A stretch of 9,784 bases of DNA from CAYVFC01 sp964450715 (GCA_964450715.1 CAYVFC010000211.1:1-9784); one strand, 5' to 3'; shown: positions 1 through 6,656, numbered from the stretch's first letter. Made by a program: numbers and translations. The notes: generated by a model not told the origin, from the sequence alone.

Positions 1-7
1 AGCTTCG

Positions 8-886
8 CTATTGACGGGCGCTGCCGCACTCGGCCTCGCACTTGCCGATCACCTCTTCCTGCCCGGAAAACAACCCGGGAAACGCCGGGACCGCCGGCTG
101 ACCGCTGGCGCAGACGTTCAACAGCGTGGCGCGTGCCACCGGGTGTTCGGGATCGGTGTTGGGCATGTCGTTGATCTCGATCAGGCAGTTGCCGGACGTG
201 CATACGCCGGCCGAGACCAGTCCCGACTTCTCGTCGAGAAGATCCTTGCACGCTCCCTGCGGATTGTCGCCCAGGGTACAGGTCATGAGGTCCGAGGCTC
301 CACAGTAGCAGCCGTAGCTCACGCAGCTGTTCTCGCGTCCGCATTGAACGACCGCCAGACAGTCCGCGTCCTGGCAGTCGAGCATCGCGTCCGCGCATTG
401 CGAGCATACGCATTGCGAGCAGCCATCGTTCCACCCCTGCGAGGCCACCAGCTCGAGACAGGATTGAACGTCGCCGCCGCCCTCCGTTCCACCGTCGCCG
501 CCGGTTGCACCGCCGCCGCCCGAGCCGGAATCCCCGCCGGCCGCGCCTCCGGAGCCGGCAACCGCGCCGCCGCCGCTACCGCCTTCTCCCGCGGACGGCG
601 TTCCGCCCTCACCTCCGACGGGCGGCTGGGCTCCACCTCCGGTTCCCGATACAGGCTCGATCGCGCCGCTGCTGTCGCCGACGGGCTGCTGCGTCCCGCC
701 GCCGGTTCCCGAAGAGGGCTCGATCGCGCCGCTGCTGTCGCCGCTCGGCATCCCGCCCGCTCCGCCCGCGAGGTCGTCGCTCGTGGCTCCGTTGTCGCTA
801 CCGCCCCCGCAACCTGTTACGACCACGGCAGCCAAGACGCCGCAGAATATCGAAGATACCTTTCGCCGAAACACCTGCCGGTACAT
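8..886 (-). CDS. Gly-rich, Cys-rich surface lipoprotein
   Basis: This gene encodes about 292 residues with a lipoprotein signal: a basic start (RQVFRRK), a hydrophobic stretch and a VVTGC lipobox, so the mature protein would begin at that cysteine and be membrane-anchored. Next comes a ~110-residue low-complexity Gly/Ser/Thr/Pro linker that includes a 21-residue unit in two near-identical tandem copies. The C-terminal ~150 residues carry 18 cysteines, many as CxxC or CxC, suggesting a disulfide-stabilised extracellular domain. I prefer the ATG at 886 over the GTG at 892: GGAGG (895-899) lies 8 nt from the ATG but only 2 nt from the GTG. The stop is TAG at 8-10. Such linker-plus-Cys lipoproteins are common in Myxococcota, usually without known function; none is assigned. 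A second lipoprotein of the same style begins at the right edge of the window. Confidence 0.85.
   Translation of the reverse strand: MYRQVFRRKVSSIFCGVLAAVVVTGCGGGSDNGATSDDLAGGAGGMPSGDSSGAIEPSSGTGGGTQQPVGDSSGAIEPVSGTGGGAQPPVGGEGGTPSAGEGGSGGGAVAGSGGAAGGDSGSGGGGATGGDGGTEGGGDVQSCLELVASQGWNDGCSQCVCSQCADAMLDCQDADCLAVVQCGRENSCVSYGCYCGASDLMTCTLGDNPQGACKDLLDEKSGLVSAGVCTSGNCLIEINDMPNTDPEHPVARATLLNVCASGQPAVPAFPGLFSGQEEVIGKCEAECGSARQ
616..741 (-). repeat. Two 63-bp tandem units inside the lipoprotein linker
   Basis: Positions 616-678 and 679-741 are consecutive 63-bp units differing at a few bases. They encode GDSSGAIEP-x-SGTGGG-xx-x-PV twice. The length is a multiple of three, so the reading frame is kept. 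This looks like a recent in-frame duplication in the flexible linker and could vary in copy number between strains. Confidence 0.9.
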
Positions 887-892
887 ATCCAC

Positions 893-1216
893 CGCCTCCG
901 CTTGCTCATTGTTCGTATCTGCCTACTGTACCGGCGTTCCCCCTCCTTTACCCGGTCCATCTCGGTCCAGATCGTGTCCATTTGCGCCATGCCGGCTAGC
1001 CGCGGGCCGACTACGGATGCGAGGAGGTCCAGAACCGACACAGACCTGTCCTGACCTGCCCTGCCAGCGCCTTCTCGCTCCCTTTGCCCAGGCAAAGCGG
1101 CCGTCGGTGTATTCAACGGCGAAACGCCATCCGTTGCAGAAGCTGACGCGCTACCGCGATCCCATACCCCCCAGCACCCGCCCCCCACGTCAACGGCCAG
1201 TAAGGCGATCACCGTC
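893..1216. other. Intergenic stretch, no gene seen
   Basis: No coding frame here is convincing. It holds the ribosome binding site of the lipoprotein gene (GGAGG, 895-899) and presumably its promoter, although I see no strong -35/-10 pair. A small imperfect hairpin lies around 1118-1138 (CAACGG ... CCGTTG enclosing GGCG-AAA-CGCC). Reading frames on both strands lack family resemblance. One minus-strand frame contains RDRIELSTRGFSV, which is only a translation of the tRNA fragment beyond. Confidence 0.6.
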
Positions 1217-1249
1217 GTTGACACGAGGACTGAAAATCCTCGTGTCGAC
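1217..1249. other. Candidate attachment-site palindrome around the tRNA-Phe anticodon loop
   Basis: Arms 1217-1229 and 1237-1249 are 13-bp inverted repeats with one G-T wobble, separated by exactly 7 nt (1230-1236), which are the anticodon loop of a tRNA-Phe. Only the inner 5 bp belong to the tRNA anticodon stem. The outer 8 bp on the left are not tRNA sequence, yet mirror the tRNA variable loop and first T-stem bases on the right. Tyrosine recombinases that use tRNA genes often cross over in the anticodon loop, with symmetric arms as core-binding sites, so this fits an attL/attR junction. No integrase gene is in the window, so the assignment is inferred. Confidence 0.5.
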
Positions 1250-1274
1250 AGTTCAATTCTGTCCCTGGGCACTA
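1225..1274 (+). tRNA. 3' half of tRNA-Phe(GAA), 5' half absent
   Basis: The sequence follows tRNA geometry exactly: anticodon stem GAGGA/TCCTC (1225-1229, 1237-1241), loop CTGAAAA with anticodon GAA, 5-nt variable loop, T arm GACAG-TTCAATT-CTGTC (1247-1263), 3' acceptor strand CCTGGGC (1264-1270), discriminator A, then CTA rather than an encoded CCA. Upstream bases show no D arm and no GCCCAGG acceptor partner, so it cannot fold as a complete tRNA. It is best read as a displaced or duplicated tRNA 3' end, the usual mark of an integrative element boundary. It would not be a functional tRNA. Confidence 0.75.
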
Positions 1275-1275
1275 C

Positions 1276-1301
1276 AAACCCCGCGTTTCGCGGGGTTTTT
1301 T
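1276..1301 (+). terminator. Rho-independent terminator after the tRNA fragment
   Basis: A 10-bp stem (1276-1285 with 1289-1298; AAACCCCGCG/CGCGGGGTTT) with a TTT loop is followed by a T run to 1301. It ended transcription of the original tRNA-Phe gene. It also lies ~30 nt past the stop of the minus-strand YD-repeat gene, but the T-tract in that direction is only TTT, so it is at best a weak terminator there. Confidence 0.9.
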
Positions 1302-1329
1302 CTTTCTATCTCGTGCGTTGAACGGGTTC

Positions 1330-2346
1330 TTATTCCCAGCAGTCGTAGGTGTAGGTCCTGCTCTCGACGCCTGTGAGACTGTTGGAGTCCCACTCCACCT
1401 TCAGCCTGTTGCCTTTGGCGTCGTAGATGGTGGTACGACGCATGGTAGTGGTCCGAATCGCGGTCGGGCCGCCTTCAAGGACGTCCCACTCCTCGGAAAA
1501 ATAGACGTTCCATTCCTCGGATATCTCGTTGCCTTCGGCGTCATGGGCGTAGGTCAAGTTACCAATAGGTATGTTACCGAACGTCCCGAACGCAGCGACC
1601 CCGAGCGCCCCGAACATCCCGACCCCGACCATCCCGATCCCGAACATCCCGACCTCCTCGGATGGCTCGCGTCGCCACGCGGCGGACAAGGTGGGGGAAT
1701 AGAGGATTGTTATCATATCCTCAGTCAACTCCATCTCTTCGTTTAGTAGGTGACATTCTCGGGCAAAACCGTAGCCGTTGGCGTCGTGGGTATAGGTACA
1801 GAAAATGTCAACCGTCTCGTCGACGCTGAAGTCCCACTCCTCGGTCTGCTTCCTGCCGTCAGCGTCGTAGGTGCAGGTACGGCAAACCTCGACCGTGCCG
1901 TCAGCGTCCTTATCCACCTCTTCGGTCAACTTGTTACCGTCGGCGTCGTAGGTATAGGTATAGCGGGTTTCGACCGTGCCGTCGGCGTCGGTGTCCCACT
2001 CTTGGGCCAACTCGTTGCCGTCAGCGTCGTAAGTATGGATTATGCGTTGTCGCATCGTGCCGTTTTCTTCGCTCAGCGTCTCGGTTAGCAAGCTACCATC
2101 GTCGTCGTAGGTGTAGGTCCAACGCGCGATACCGCTCGGATCGGACCATTGTTCTCGTAAGCACGAACCGGTTGTCTGGGACTTGATCCGTCATAGGCAG
2201 TCATCGACGCATCCGCTCGACACGGTCGGGCCGGCCTGGTAGTTGCCGTTGATGTCGTGTGTGGAAAGAGAGGCTTCCCCGGCGGGTGGGGGCGCGTCGC
2301 AGCGCTCGTCGCCGGGCAGGTGGAAAGGCCAGCTAGATCTTCCAGG
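1330..2346 (-). pseudogene. YD-repeat (RHS-like) protein remnant with an in-frame stop
   Basis: The frame holds tandem repeats of the type TYTYDADGNKLTEEVDKDADG, the YD repeats of RHS/wall-associated surface or secreted proteins, and ends in YTYDCWE before TAA (1330-1332). Five consecutive YD units lie upstream, then a Gly/Phe/Val low-complexity insert (encoded around 1577-1654), then two more units. The open frame from about 2091 has no good start. The same frame continues upstream (REQWSDPSGIARWTYTYDDDG) to a TGA at 2191-2193, then further with coding character (THDINGNYQAGPTV) to about 2346, where it meets a 97-bp repeat. No signal peptide is visible, so the 5' end is lost. The TGA could have come from CGA. 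I judge it a 5'-truncated pseudogene. Confidence is high for YD repeats and moderate for the upstream extension. Confidence 0.7.
1577..1654. repeat. 15-bp minisatellite inside the YD-repeat gene
   Basis: Three contiguous 15-bp units of CCGAACATCCCGACC type occupy 1610-1624, 1625-1639 and 1640-1654. The first and third are identical and the middle one differs at two bases. Degenerate or partial units precede them (1577-1585, 1586-1600, 1601-1609). All lengths are multiples of three, so the host frame stays open and reads as Gly/Phe/Met/Val repeats on the minus strand. It interrupts the regular spacing of YD units. Confidence 0.85.
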
Positions 2347-2444
2347 CCGGGGTAATCAGCAGGCCCCTGGATCAAGACCGCCCGCTTCGTCTTTACAGCC
2401 GGGGTGAAATATCGGTAGCGTAGTTGTCGGAGGGCGTGGTTAAT
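2347..2444. repeat. 97-bp dispersed repeat, copy 1
   Basis: It matches 8767-8863 in the same orientation. Identity is nearly complete over the last ~60 bases (CTTTACAG ... GGTTAAT) and lower in the first ~35. Both copies contain a conserved small stem AAGAC-10 nt-GTCTT. This copy is sandwiched between the 5'-truncated YD-repeat gene and the 3'-truncated zinc-ribbon gene. Its right end forms a perfect 7-bp inverted repeat with the adjoining sequence (GGTTAAT-ACTGC-ATTAACC, 2438-2456). It has no clear terminal inverted repeats of its own, so it may be the terminal fragment of an IS or a short non-autonomous element. Confidence 0.85.
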
Positions 2445-3286
2445 ACTGCATTAACCCTGGCGCGATCGCGCTGCTTTTCGGCCTCCGCCAGCCGCTTCTT
2501 GACCTCGTTTTCCTTCTCCCGGAACGGTTCCGCTTCCCGCTCGGCCGCCTCCACCTGCTCCTGCAGCTCCTTCATCTTCGCCTCGGCGCTCTCCCGGTTC
2601 TTGACCCGGTCGCCCGCCTGCTGCTCGATCTTGCCGTCCGCTTCTTTCACCGCGAGGAATAGTTCCTGCAAAGGCGCGAGCGCGGGCTCGGCGCGGCGAG
2701 CGTGAAGCGCCGCGCCCAGCTCGGCCAGCGCGTCGTCCACCCGGATCCCGGCGGCCGTCCGCTCTTGCTCCAGGCCCGCGAGCGACCCGACCAGCTCCCG
2801 GCGTCGCCTCCACACCCGGAAGGCGTAGGGGATGGCCAGCGCGATGTTGTCCGGAGTCTCGCCGTAACGGGCGAGCATGTCGACCTCGTCGGGCCAGGCT
2901 TCCGCCGCCTTTTCCTGCCCGGGCTGTACGAGCTGCATGGTCCGGCGCTGCTTTTCGCCCGCCGCCTCCTCCATGGCGTCCAGCTCTTCCGCGGAGATGC
3001 CGCTCATCTCCGCGGCCGAGAATTCCTCCTCCTCTTCCAGGTCCAGGGGGGAAGCAAATGGATCGTCCCCGCCGCCGTCGATCGCGTCGGGCTCGGCGTC
3101 GGGCGCGGCTCCCGCCCCGCCCGCGGCCGGTGGCACGGATTCGAGCGCGGGCAGGTCAGGCAGCTCGGGCAGGGTGGGCGCGCTGACCGGTTTCGGTTTT
3201 CTCGGCACCAGCCGGGCGGCGCACTCCTTGCACAGGCGCTCTCCCTTGCCCACGGGCTGACCGCATCGTTCGCAAAGTGATTCCAT
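2393..3286 (-). pseudogene. Zinc-ribbon/coiled-coil protein, 3' end replaced by repeat sequence
   Basis: The 297-residue frame begins with a zinc ribbon (Cys5, Cys8, Cys19, Cys22), followed by a Pro-rich then strongly acidic linker (residues ~30-115, including EEEEE), a helical region (~125-215) and a charged coiled coil (~215-278; KMKELQEQVEAAEREAEPF type heptads). From residue ~282 the code comes from the 97-bp repeat (LTTPSDNYATDISPRL), which also supplies the TAA stop. The natural C-terminus is therefore lost, and any membrane or partner domain beyond the coil is unknown. The start is ATG at 3286; the nearest GGAGG is about 15 nt upstream, so initiation would be weak. Function is unknown; the architecture resembles myxobacterial zinc-ribbon proteins of unknown role. 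A shortened protein might still be made. Confidence 0.65.
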
Positions 3287-3329
3287 GGGGGAAGCGAGAT
3301 ACCTCCGACCATTGTACCCCTGTTCGACC

Positions 3330-3625
3330 GTGGCGAGGGCGCCTACCGCCGCGAGTCAAGCCGAGAGGACGGCGACCGAACGCGCCAAAGGGGAAGGGGA
3401 CGGTCCTGTTGCGCCAGGCCAAGCCTGGGAAAGGAGGAAGTCCACAGCTGAGAAGACAGAAACCTTTCGGAGTATCCCTGCGGGTAAGCAATCCCGCCCA
3501 GTCAAGCCTGGCCAGCAGCTGGAAGCGAGTCTTGCGTGGCTGTGCATCAACGGGTAACCGTGGCTGCGAAGCGTAGACAGCGAATGCGTAGGCTGAGCAA
3601 TTGAGCCCCGAAAGTCCCGATATCG
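3330..3625. other. Non-coding stretch with RNA-like hairpins, possible group II intron relic
   Basis: No frame looks like a protein family. Several local stems are visible: CCAGGC-CAA-GCCTGG (3414-3428), GCGGG-8 nt-CCCGC (3480-3497), and ACGG-GTAA-CCGT (3550-3561), a GNRA-type tetraloop. These are followed by purine-rich linkers (GCGAAGCGTAG, GCGAATGCGTAGGC). The texture is that of a structured RNA and reminds me of the 5' domain of a bacterial group II intron, but no intron-encoded reverse transcriptase or domain V is present. The intron reading is a weak guess; the hairpins themselves are seen. Confidence 0.3.
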
Positions 3626-3639
3626 CGGGAGCCGACGCA

Positions 3640-4667
3640 TGCCAGTTTTCACCCTCATGGGACCATTTGAGGGCTGAGTTTTTCACCCTCATGGGACCAC
3701 CCAATTTTCAGGGTCATGGGACCGCCCCACGAGGGATGATCCCGGTTATTTTCAGGGTCATGGGACCACCTGGGCCTGAGATCAGGGCCTGACCCGGTTC
3801 GGCGACCGAGACCTAGGGCAAGCTCCCTCCCACCGGCGACGTGGGCGCCAGTGGGAGGAGCTTATGGGTTATCGGGAGCTGAAAATGAACGAGATCAAGG
3901 AAGTGCTACGCCGTTGGAAGGCGCAGCAGGGCAAGCGCGAAATCGCGCGGGGCACGGGACTGGATCGCAAGACGGTCCGCCGGTACATCGACGCAGCCGA
4001 GCAGTGTCGGCTATCGCGGGACGACGAGCTGAGCGACACCGACGTGCACTTGGTGGCGCAGCGGGTGCAGGATCGACCGGCGCCCGAGCCGAGCGAGCAG
4101 CGAGAGCTGCTGCTGAAACACAAGGACCGGATCGAGAGCTGGCTCAAGGCCGACAAGCCGCTTCGCCTGACCAAGGTGCTCATCCTGTTGAGGCGACAGG
4201 GCGTCGACACGTCGTACGCCACGCTTCGTCGCTTCGCGATCGACGAGCTCGGCTGGCGGCAGCGGGCCTCCACGGTGCGCGTCGACGATCCGGAGCCCGG
4301 TCAGGAGGCGCAGGCGGACTTCGGCTGCATGGGCAAGATATACGACCCGGATACCGGTAAGGTGCGAAAGCTGTGGGCGCTGATCGTGACGCTGACGGTC
4401 AGTCGCTACATGTTCGTGTGGCCGACCTTCAAGCAGACCGTGCAGGCGGTTTGCGAAGGACTGGACGAAGCCTGGCGGTTCTTTGACGGGGTGCCGTACG
4501 CCCTGATCTTCGACAATCCCAAGACGATCGTCGTCAAGGCCGACGCGACCGCGCCCAGGTTCAACGAGTCGTTTCTCGAGTACGCCCAGACGCGCGGGCT
4601 GTTCGTGGACCTGGCACGGGTAGAGCATCCGAAGGACAAACCGCGAGTGGAAAACCAGGTGCCTTTC
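3640..4667 (+). mobile_element. IS21-family element, left part only
   Basis: The segment contains an IS21-type left end with four subterminal repeats (3646-3768) and the first half of istA in matching orientation. IstA homology stops around 4667, within the catalytic domain just after the third acidic residue. The rest of istA, all of istB and the right end are missing. The outer left boundary is not certain; it lies at or shortly before 3640. Confidence 0.8.
3646..3768 (+). repeat. Four IS21 subterminal repeats
   Basis: Four 20-bp direct repeats of TTTTCA(CCC/GGG)TCATGGGACCA begin at 3646, 3680, 3705 and 3749. The two outer (left) copies read CACCCTCATGGG and the two inner ones CAGGGTCATGGG. 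Multiple subterminal repeats of this kind are typical of IS21 ends and serve as IstA binding sites. Start-to-start spacings are 34, 25 and 44 bp. Confidence 0.85.
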
Positions 4668-4682
4668 GTAGATAGAAGATAG
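3864..4682 (+). pseudogene. istA: IS21 transposase IstA, C-terminally truncated
   Basis: The 272-residue frame holds a helix-turn-helix (about residues 22-43, REIARGTGLDRKTVRRYI) and an rve/DDE integrase core with all three acidic residues: Asp152 in AQADFG, Asp217 in LIFDN and Glu263 in RVENQV. The family is usually around 400-500 residues; here homology ends at ~4667 and the frame closes after a few unrelated residues (VDRR). ATG 3864 is preceded by GGGAGGAG (3853-3860) with a 3-nt gap; a second ATG at 3885 lacks a site. The C-terminal domain and the IstB ATPase partner are gone, so the element cannot move by itself. Confidence 0.9.
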
Positions 4683-4752
4683 AAGGACAAATAAAGCTGG
4701 AAATCCGAGATCGAGGGTAGATGACGGGGCAGGTGTTGTCCAGGATAGGCGG
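4682..4752. repeat. ~70-bp degenerate repeat, copy 1
   Basis: It resembles 5607-5679 in the same orientation: GAAGGACAA near the start, then a shared GATCGAG-x-GTAGA block, then CGG-xx-CAG-xx-GTTGTC-x-AG and GGCGG. Identity looks to be about 70% by eye. This copy begins right after the point where istA is cut off. The two copies bracket the IS91 and H-NOX fragments as direct repeats. Confidence 0.6.
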
Positions 4753-4943
4753 AGGTTGAACGCGGAGCGGAGCCGCGGTCGGCGGAGATCGACCGATGGG
4801 CTGGGAGTTGGCGACCTGGCGGTGGCCGAATTCATGGTCGCCCGGGGTACCGAGCAACCGGCGGGCGAACGGCGGGCGCAGGCGGGCGTCTCGGATCGCG
4901 AACCGAGGCGTGAACCGGTCTGACTCGAACCGACTCGAACCGC
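4753..4943. other. Non-coding stretch downstream of the IS91 transposase end
   Basis: No gene is supported. It lies between the ~70-bp repeat and the stop of the IS91 transposase fragment, so it probably includes the 3' flank of that element. It holds short G+C-rich repeats (GGCGGGCG-like around 4860-4890) and a tandem 10-mer GACTCGAACC at 4922-4941. I cannot identify the IS91 terminus with confidence. Confidence 0.4.
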
Positions 4944-5420
4944 TCAACCGAAGCCGAACGGCAGCAACAGCTGTCCGGACGGAACCGGCAGCGGCCTGGG
5001 CGGGGGCGGCATGGGCCCGAGCCCGGCCCGGGCCAGGCCCTTGCGGATCTCGGCATCGCCGGTGGCCATTTCGACAAGACGCATCCTCGAGGAGCATTCG
5101 GGGCAGATGCTCACGTCCTGGCCGAAGGTGCGGCGTAGAAGCTCGGCCCAAGCTCGGCGGCCCGGTGTCGGCCGGGACGCGTCGTTGGCCGGCGGTGCGT
5201 CTAACAGGCGCAGATAGTTGTCGAGCGTGAACAGCTGCAGCTGTTGCGGTTTTTGAGCGAGGTTGGCGCTGGCAGGTACCACCTGGGGGCGAAGCAGGGC
5301 GTGGGGCGCGAATACCCCATGGAAACGGGTGAGGTTGAAGTAGGGCGGCGGCACCAGCGCGCAGAGCCGGGCGATGAAGTCCAGGGGGTCAAGCACGATC
5401 GCTTGGGTTCCATCGGAAAA
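4944..5420 (-). pseudogene. IS91-type transposase, C-terminal fragment
   Basis: The frame reads DGTQAIVLDPLDFIARLCALV, then FHGVFAPHALLRPQVV, then WAELLRRTFGQDV and CPECSSRMRL. This is the characteristic C-terminal end of IS91-family rolling-circle (Y2) transposases, including a CxxC zinc-binding motif (residues 112-115 counted from the ATG at 5438). The catalytic tyrosine domain and most of the protein are missing. Homology begins at about 5420, exactly where H-NOX homology ends in another frame, so a recombination junction lies there. The stop is TGA at 4944-4946. It is not expected to be active. Confidence 0.8.
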
Positions 5421-5574
5421 TGAGCGCCAGTGTTTCATCGTCGCTCACGTTTTCTAACGTCGAAAAGGTTCGCCAATCCTCGAAACCGCTTTTGACCAAG
5501 ATGGCCTTCCACTTGTCTTCACCGAACCTTTCTCTCACCACCTCGGCCACGCACCGTAAAATGGTACCTTTCAT
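5419..5574 (-). pseudogene. H-NOX (haem NO/O2-binding) protein, N-terminal fragment
   Basis: Starting at ATG 5574, with an excellent ribosome binding site (GAGGAGG at 5579-5585, 4-nt gap), the protein reads MKGTILRCVAEVVRERFGED, then KWKAILVKSGF and SDDETLALI. This is the typical first ~50 residues of H-NOX domains, which bind haem and sense NO or O2 and usually pass the signal to kinases, cyclases or chemoreceptors. A full domain has ~180 residues; the haem-ligand histidine (around residue 100) is absent because the frame runs into IS91 sequence at ~5419 and stops at 5389. An upstream ATG at 5598 is possible but has no site. The intact neighbour at 5940-6656, on the same strand, also looks sensory, so the two may have belonged to one signalling cluster. 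Confidence 0.75.
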
Positions 5575-5606
5575 GTGCCCTCCTCGGTGTCTGTCCATTA
5601 AGGCGT

Positions 5607-5679
5607 GAAGGACAACAAGAACTGGATCCCCAGGATCGAGCGTAGAAGAACGGACAGAAGTTGTCGAGGGAGAAGGCGG
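5607..5679. repeat. ~70-bp degenerate repeat, copy 2
   Basis: This is the partner of 4682-4752, in the same orientation. It lies about 30 bp upstream of the H-NOX start and may have disrupted that gene's promoter. Confidence 0.6.
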
Positions 5680-5939
5680 GGACGATCGATGGGCGGCGGT
5701 CAGCCGATGGGCGGCGGTCTGGCAGCACGAAATCTCGCGATCTCACGAGTGATGTTACTGCGCGGGAGCCCCGTGACGGGGTACGGGTGCCTCGGGGAAA
5801 TGGCAGATCCAGCGCCTGCGGGATCTCGTAGGCGAGTCCGTGGGGAGCCAGCGCAGCGGTGAGGAAAAGAACGAAAGAATGTCTATTTGTACCGTCTTCC
5901 CAGAAACCGGGAGAAGAGAACACCTTTCGGGTAAAACGC
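5680..5939. other. Non-coding stretch between the H-NOX fragment and the sensor gene
   Basis: No gene is recognised on either strand. It contains a 14-bp direct repeat CGATGGGCGGCGGT at 5687-5700 and 5705-5718. Minus-strand frames have some coding texture but match no family I know. It could hold decayed transposon or gene sequence. Confidence 0.4.
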
Positions 5940-6656
5940 TCACCTTGTCTGGACGAAGCCGAACACCTCTCTCTTGAAAGTCGTGGAGACGAGCTGGAAG
6001 GTCATGGCTTGCTCCAGGGTGATGTGTTCTCTCAGGAAACAGATCATCGTCATGAACTTGTCTGTTCCAAAGAAACCTCCGCCGGTGCCAAAGACGGTGC
6101 GGATCCCGTATCTACCGACAAAATCCTGTGCGCTAATTATCAGGCGCCCGTGGCTGTCTTTGGCGGTTGCCGCCTCGTCTACGTAGAACGTGCCGCCGAT
6201 CCCCTGAAGCTTGTGCGCTACGATATCCGGCTCGCCTCGGATCCAACCGAGGTCGAAGCCGATCTCCTCCAACATCGCGCTCATCATCGGGATAGCTGTC
6301 ACAAAATCCGCGGTGGCAAGGGGTATACCTAGATGCCCAGTCGATGCGCGACGGTCGTTCCATTCTTGCCTGACGCCAGCCGATCCGAATAGCGTCAACA
6401 CATGGGTATCGGGTGCTAATCGGATGTTGGCTCCGTCTGCCAAGTTCTCGACGAAAACCCGGACGTTTTCCGGAACTTCCGAAAGTTTCAAGGTGACGAA
6501 TACGCGAACAAGAACCACTGAATCAACGAAGTACTCATACAAACCCTTTACGAATCTCTGCGAGGCGTTTTCGAGATCCGCCGCACCCAACAGGTCTGTC
6601 TTGATTCGGCCCCGCAGTTCCTCTATATCGCTGTCTCGCATCGCGCTTATAAACAT
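5940..6656 (-). CDS. Predicted stand-alone sensory-domain protein
   Basis: The intact frame encodes 238 residues. ATG 6656 has AAGGA about 10 nt upstream, inside the end of the preceding ORF; the stop is TGA at 5940-5942. The central block LFGSAGVRQEWNDRRASTGHLGIPL (residues 89-113), then AIPMMSAMLEEIGFDL, and later FYVDEAA ... FVGRYGIRTVFGTGGGFFGTDKF, resembles an uncharacterised GAF-like input domain found before histidine kinases or other outputs in Proteobacteria and Myxococcota. There is no signal peptide, membrane segment or output domain, so it is probably cytoplasmic and acts through a partner. By eye its G+C is lower than the flanking sequence, which may indicate transfer. It sits 3 nt downstream of another ORF end and upstream of the H-NOX fragment on the same strand, suggesting a former sensory operon. 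The domain assignment is moderate; that the gene is real is more secure. Confidence 0.65.
   Translation of the reverse strand: MFISAMRDSDIEELRGRIKTDLLGAADLENASQRFVKGLYEYFVDSVVLVRVFVTLKLSEVPENVRVFVENLADGANIRLAPDTHVLTLFGSAGVRQEWNDRRASTGHLGIPLATADFVTAIPMMSAMLEEIGFDLGWIRGEPDIVAHKLQGIGGTFYVDEAATAKDSHGRLIISAQDFVGRYGIRTVFGTGGGFFGTDKFMTMICFLREHITLEQAMTFQLVSTTFKREVFGFVQTR

Noticed and set aside
11..1054. Long plus-strand open frames opposite the left lipoprotein
   Set aside because: They are Arg/Ala-rich antisense shadows of a G+C-rich linker; the minus-strand frame has a lipobox, a ribosome binding site and ordered cysteines.
817..1272. Minus-strand ORF beginning PRDRIELSTRGFSV
   Set aside because: The start is a translation of the tRNA-Phe 3' half, a well-known source of spurious proteins.
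1195..1274. Complete tRNA-Phe gene
   Set aside because: There is no D arm and no GCCCAGG 5' acceptor strand upstream of the anticodon stem; only the 3' half is present.
1318..1746. Plus-strand ORF with HPDPDHPDPEHPD repeats
   Set aside because: It is the antisense reading of the 15-bp minisatellite; the YD-repeat frame is on the other strand.
3330..3625. RNase P RNA, suggested by GGAGGAAGTCC
   Set aside because: The other universally conserved RNase P segments are not found in order; the match is limited to one short purine motif.
3156..3704. 182-residue minus-strand ORF across the IS21 end and the zinc-ribbon start
   Set aside because: It overlaps the IS21 repeats and then runs out of frame over the zinc-ribbon gene, with no conserved protein features.
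3646..3768. Short repeats suggesting a CRISPR-like array
   Set aside because: Repeats are imperfect, spacings are 34, 25 and 44 bp, and they immediately precede istA; they are IS21 end repeats.
5519..5943. Minus-strand ORFs between the H-NOX fragment and the sensor gene
   Set aside because: They have no recognisable family and no ribosome binding site, and include the ~70-bp non-coding repeat.
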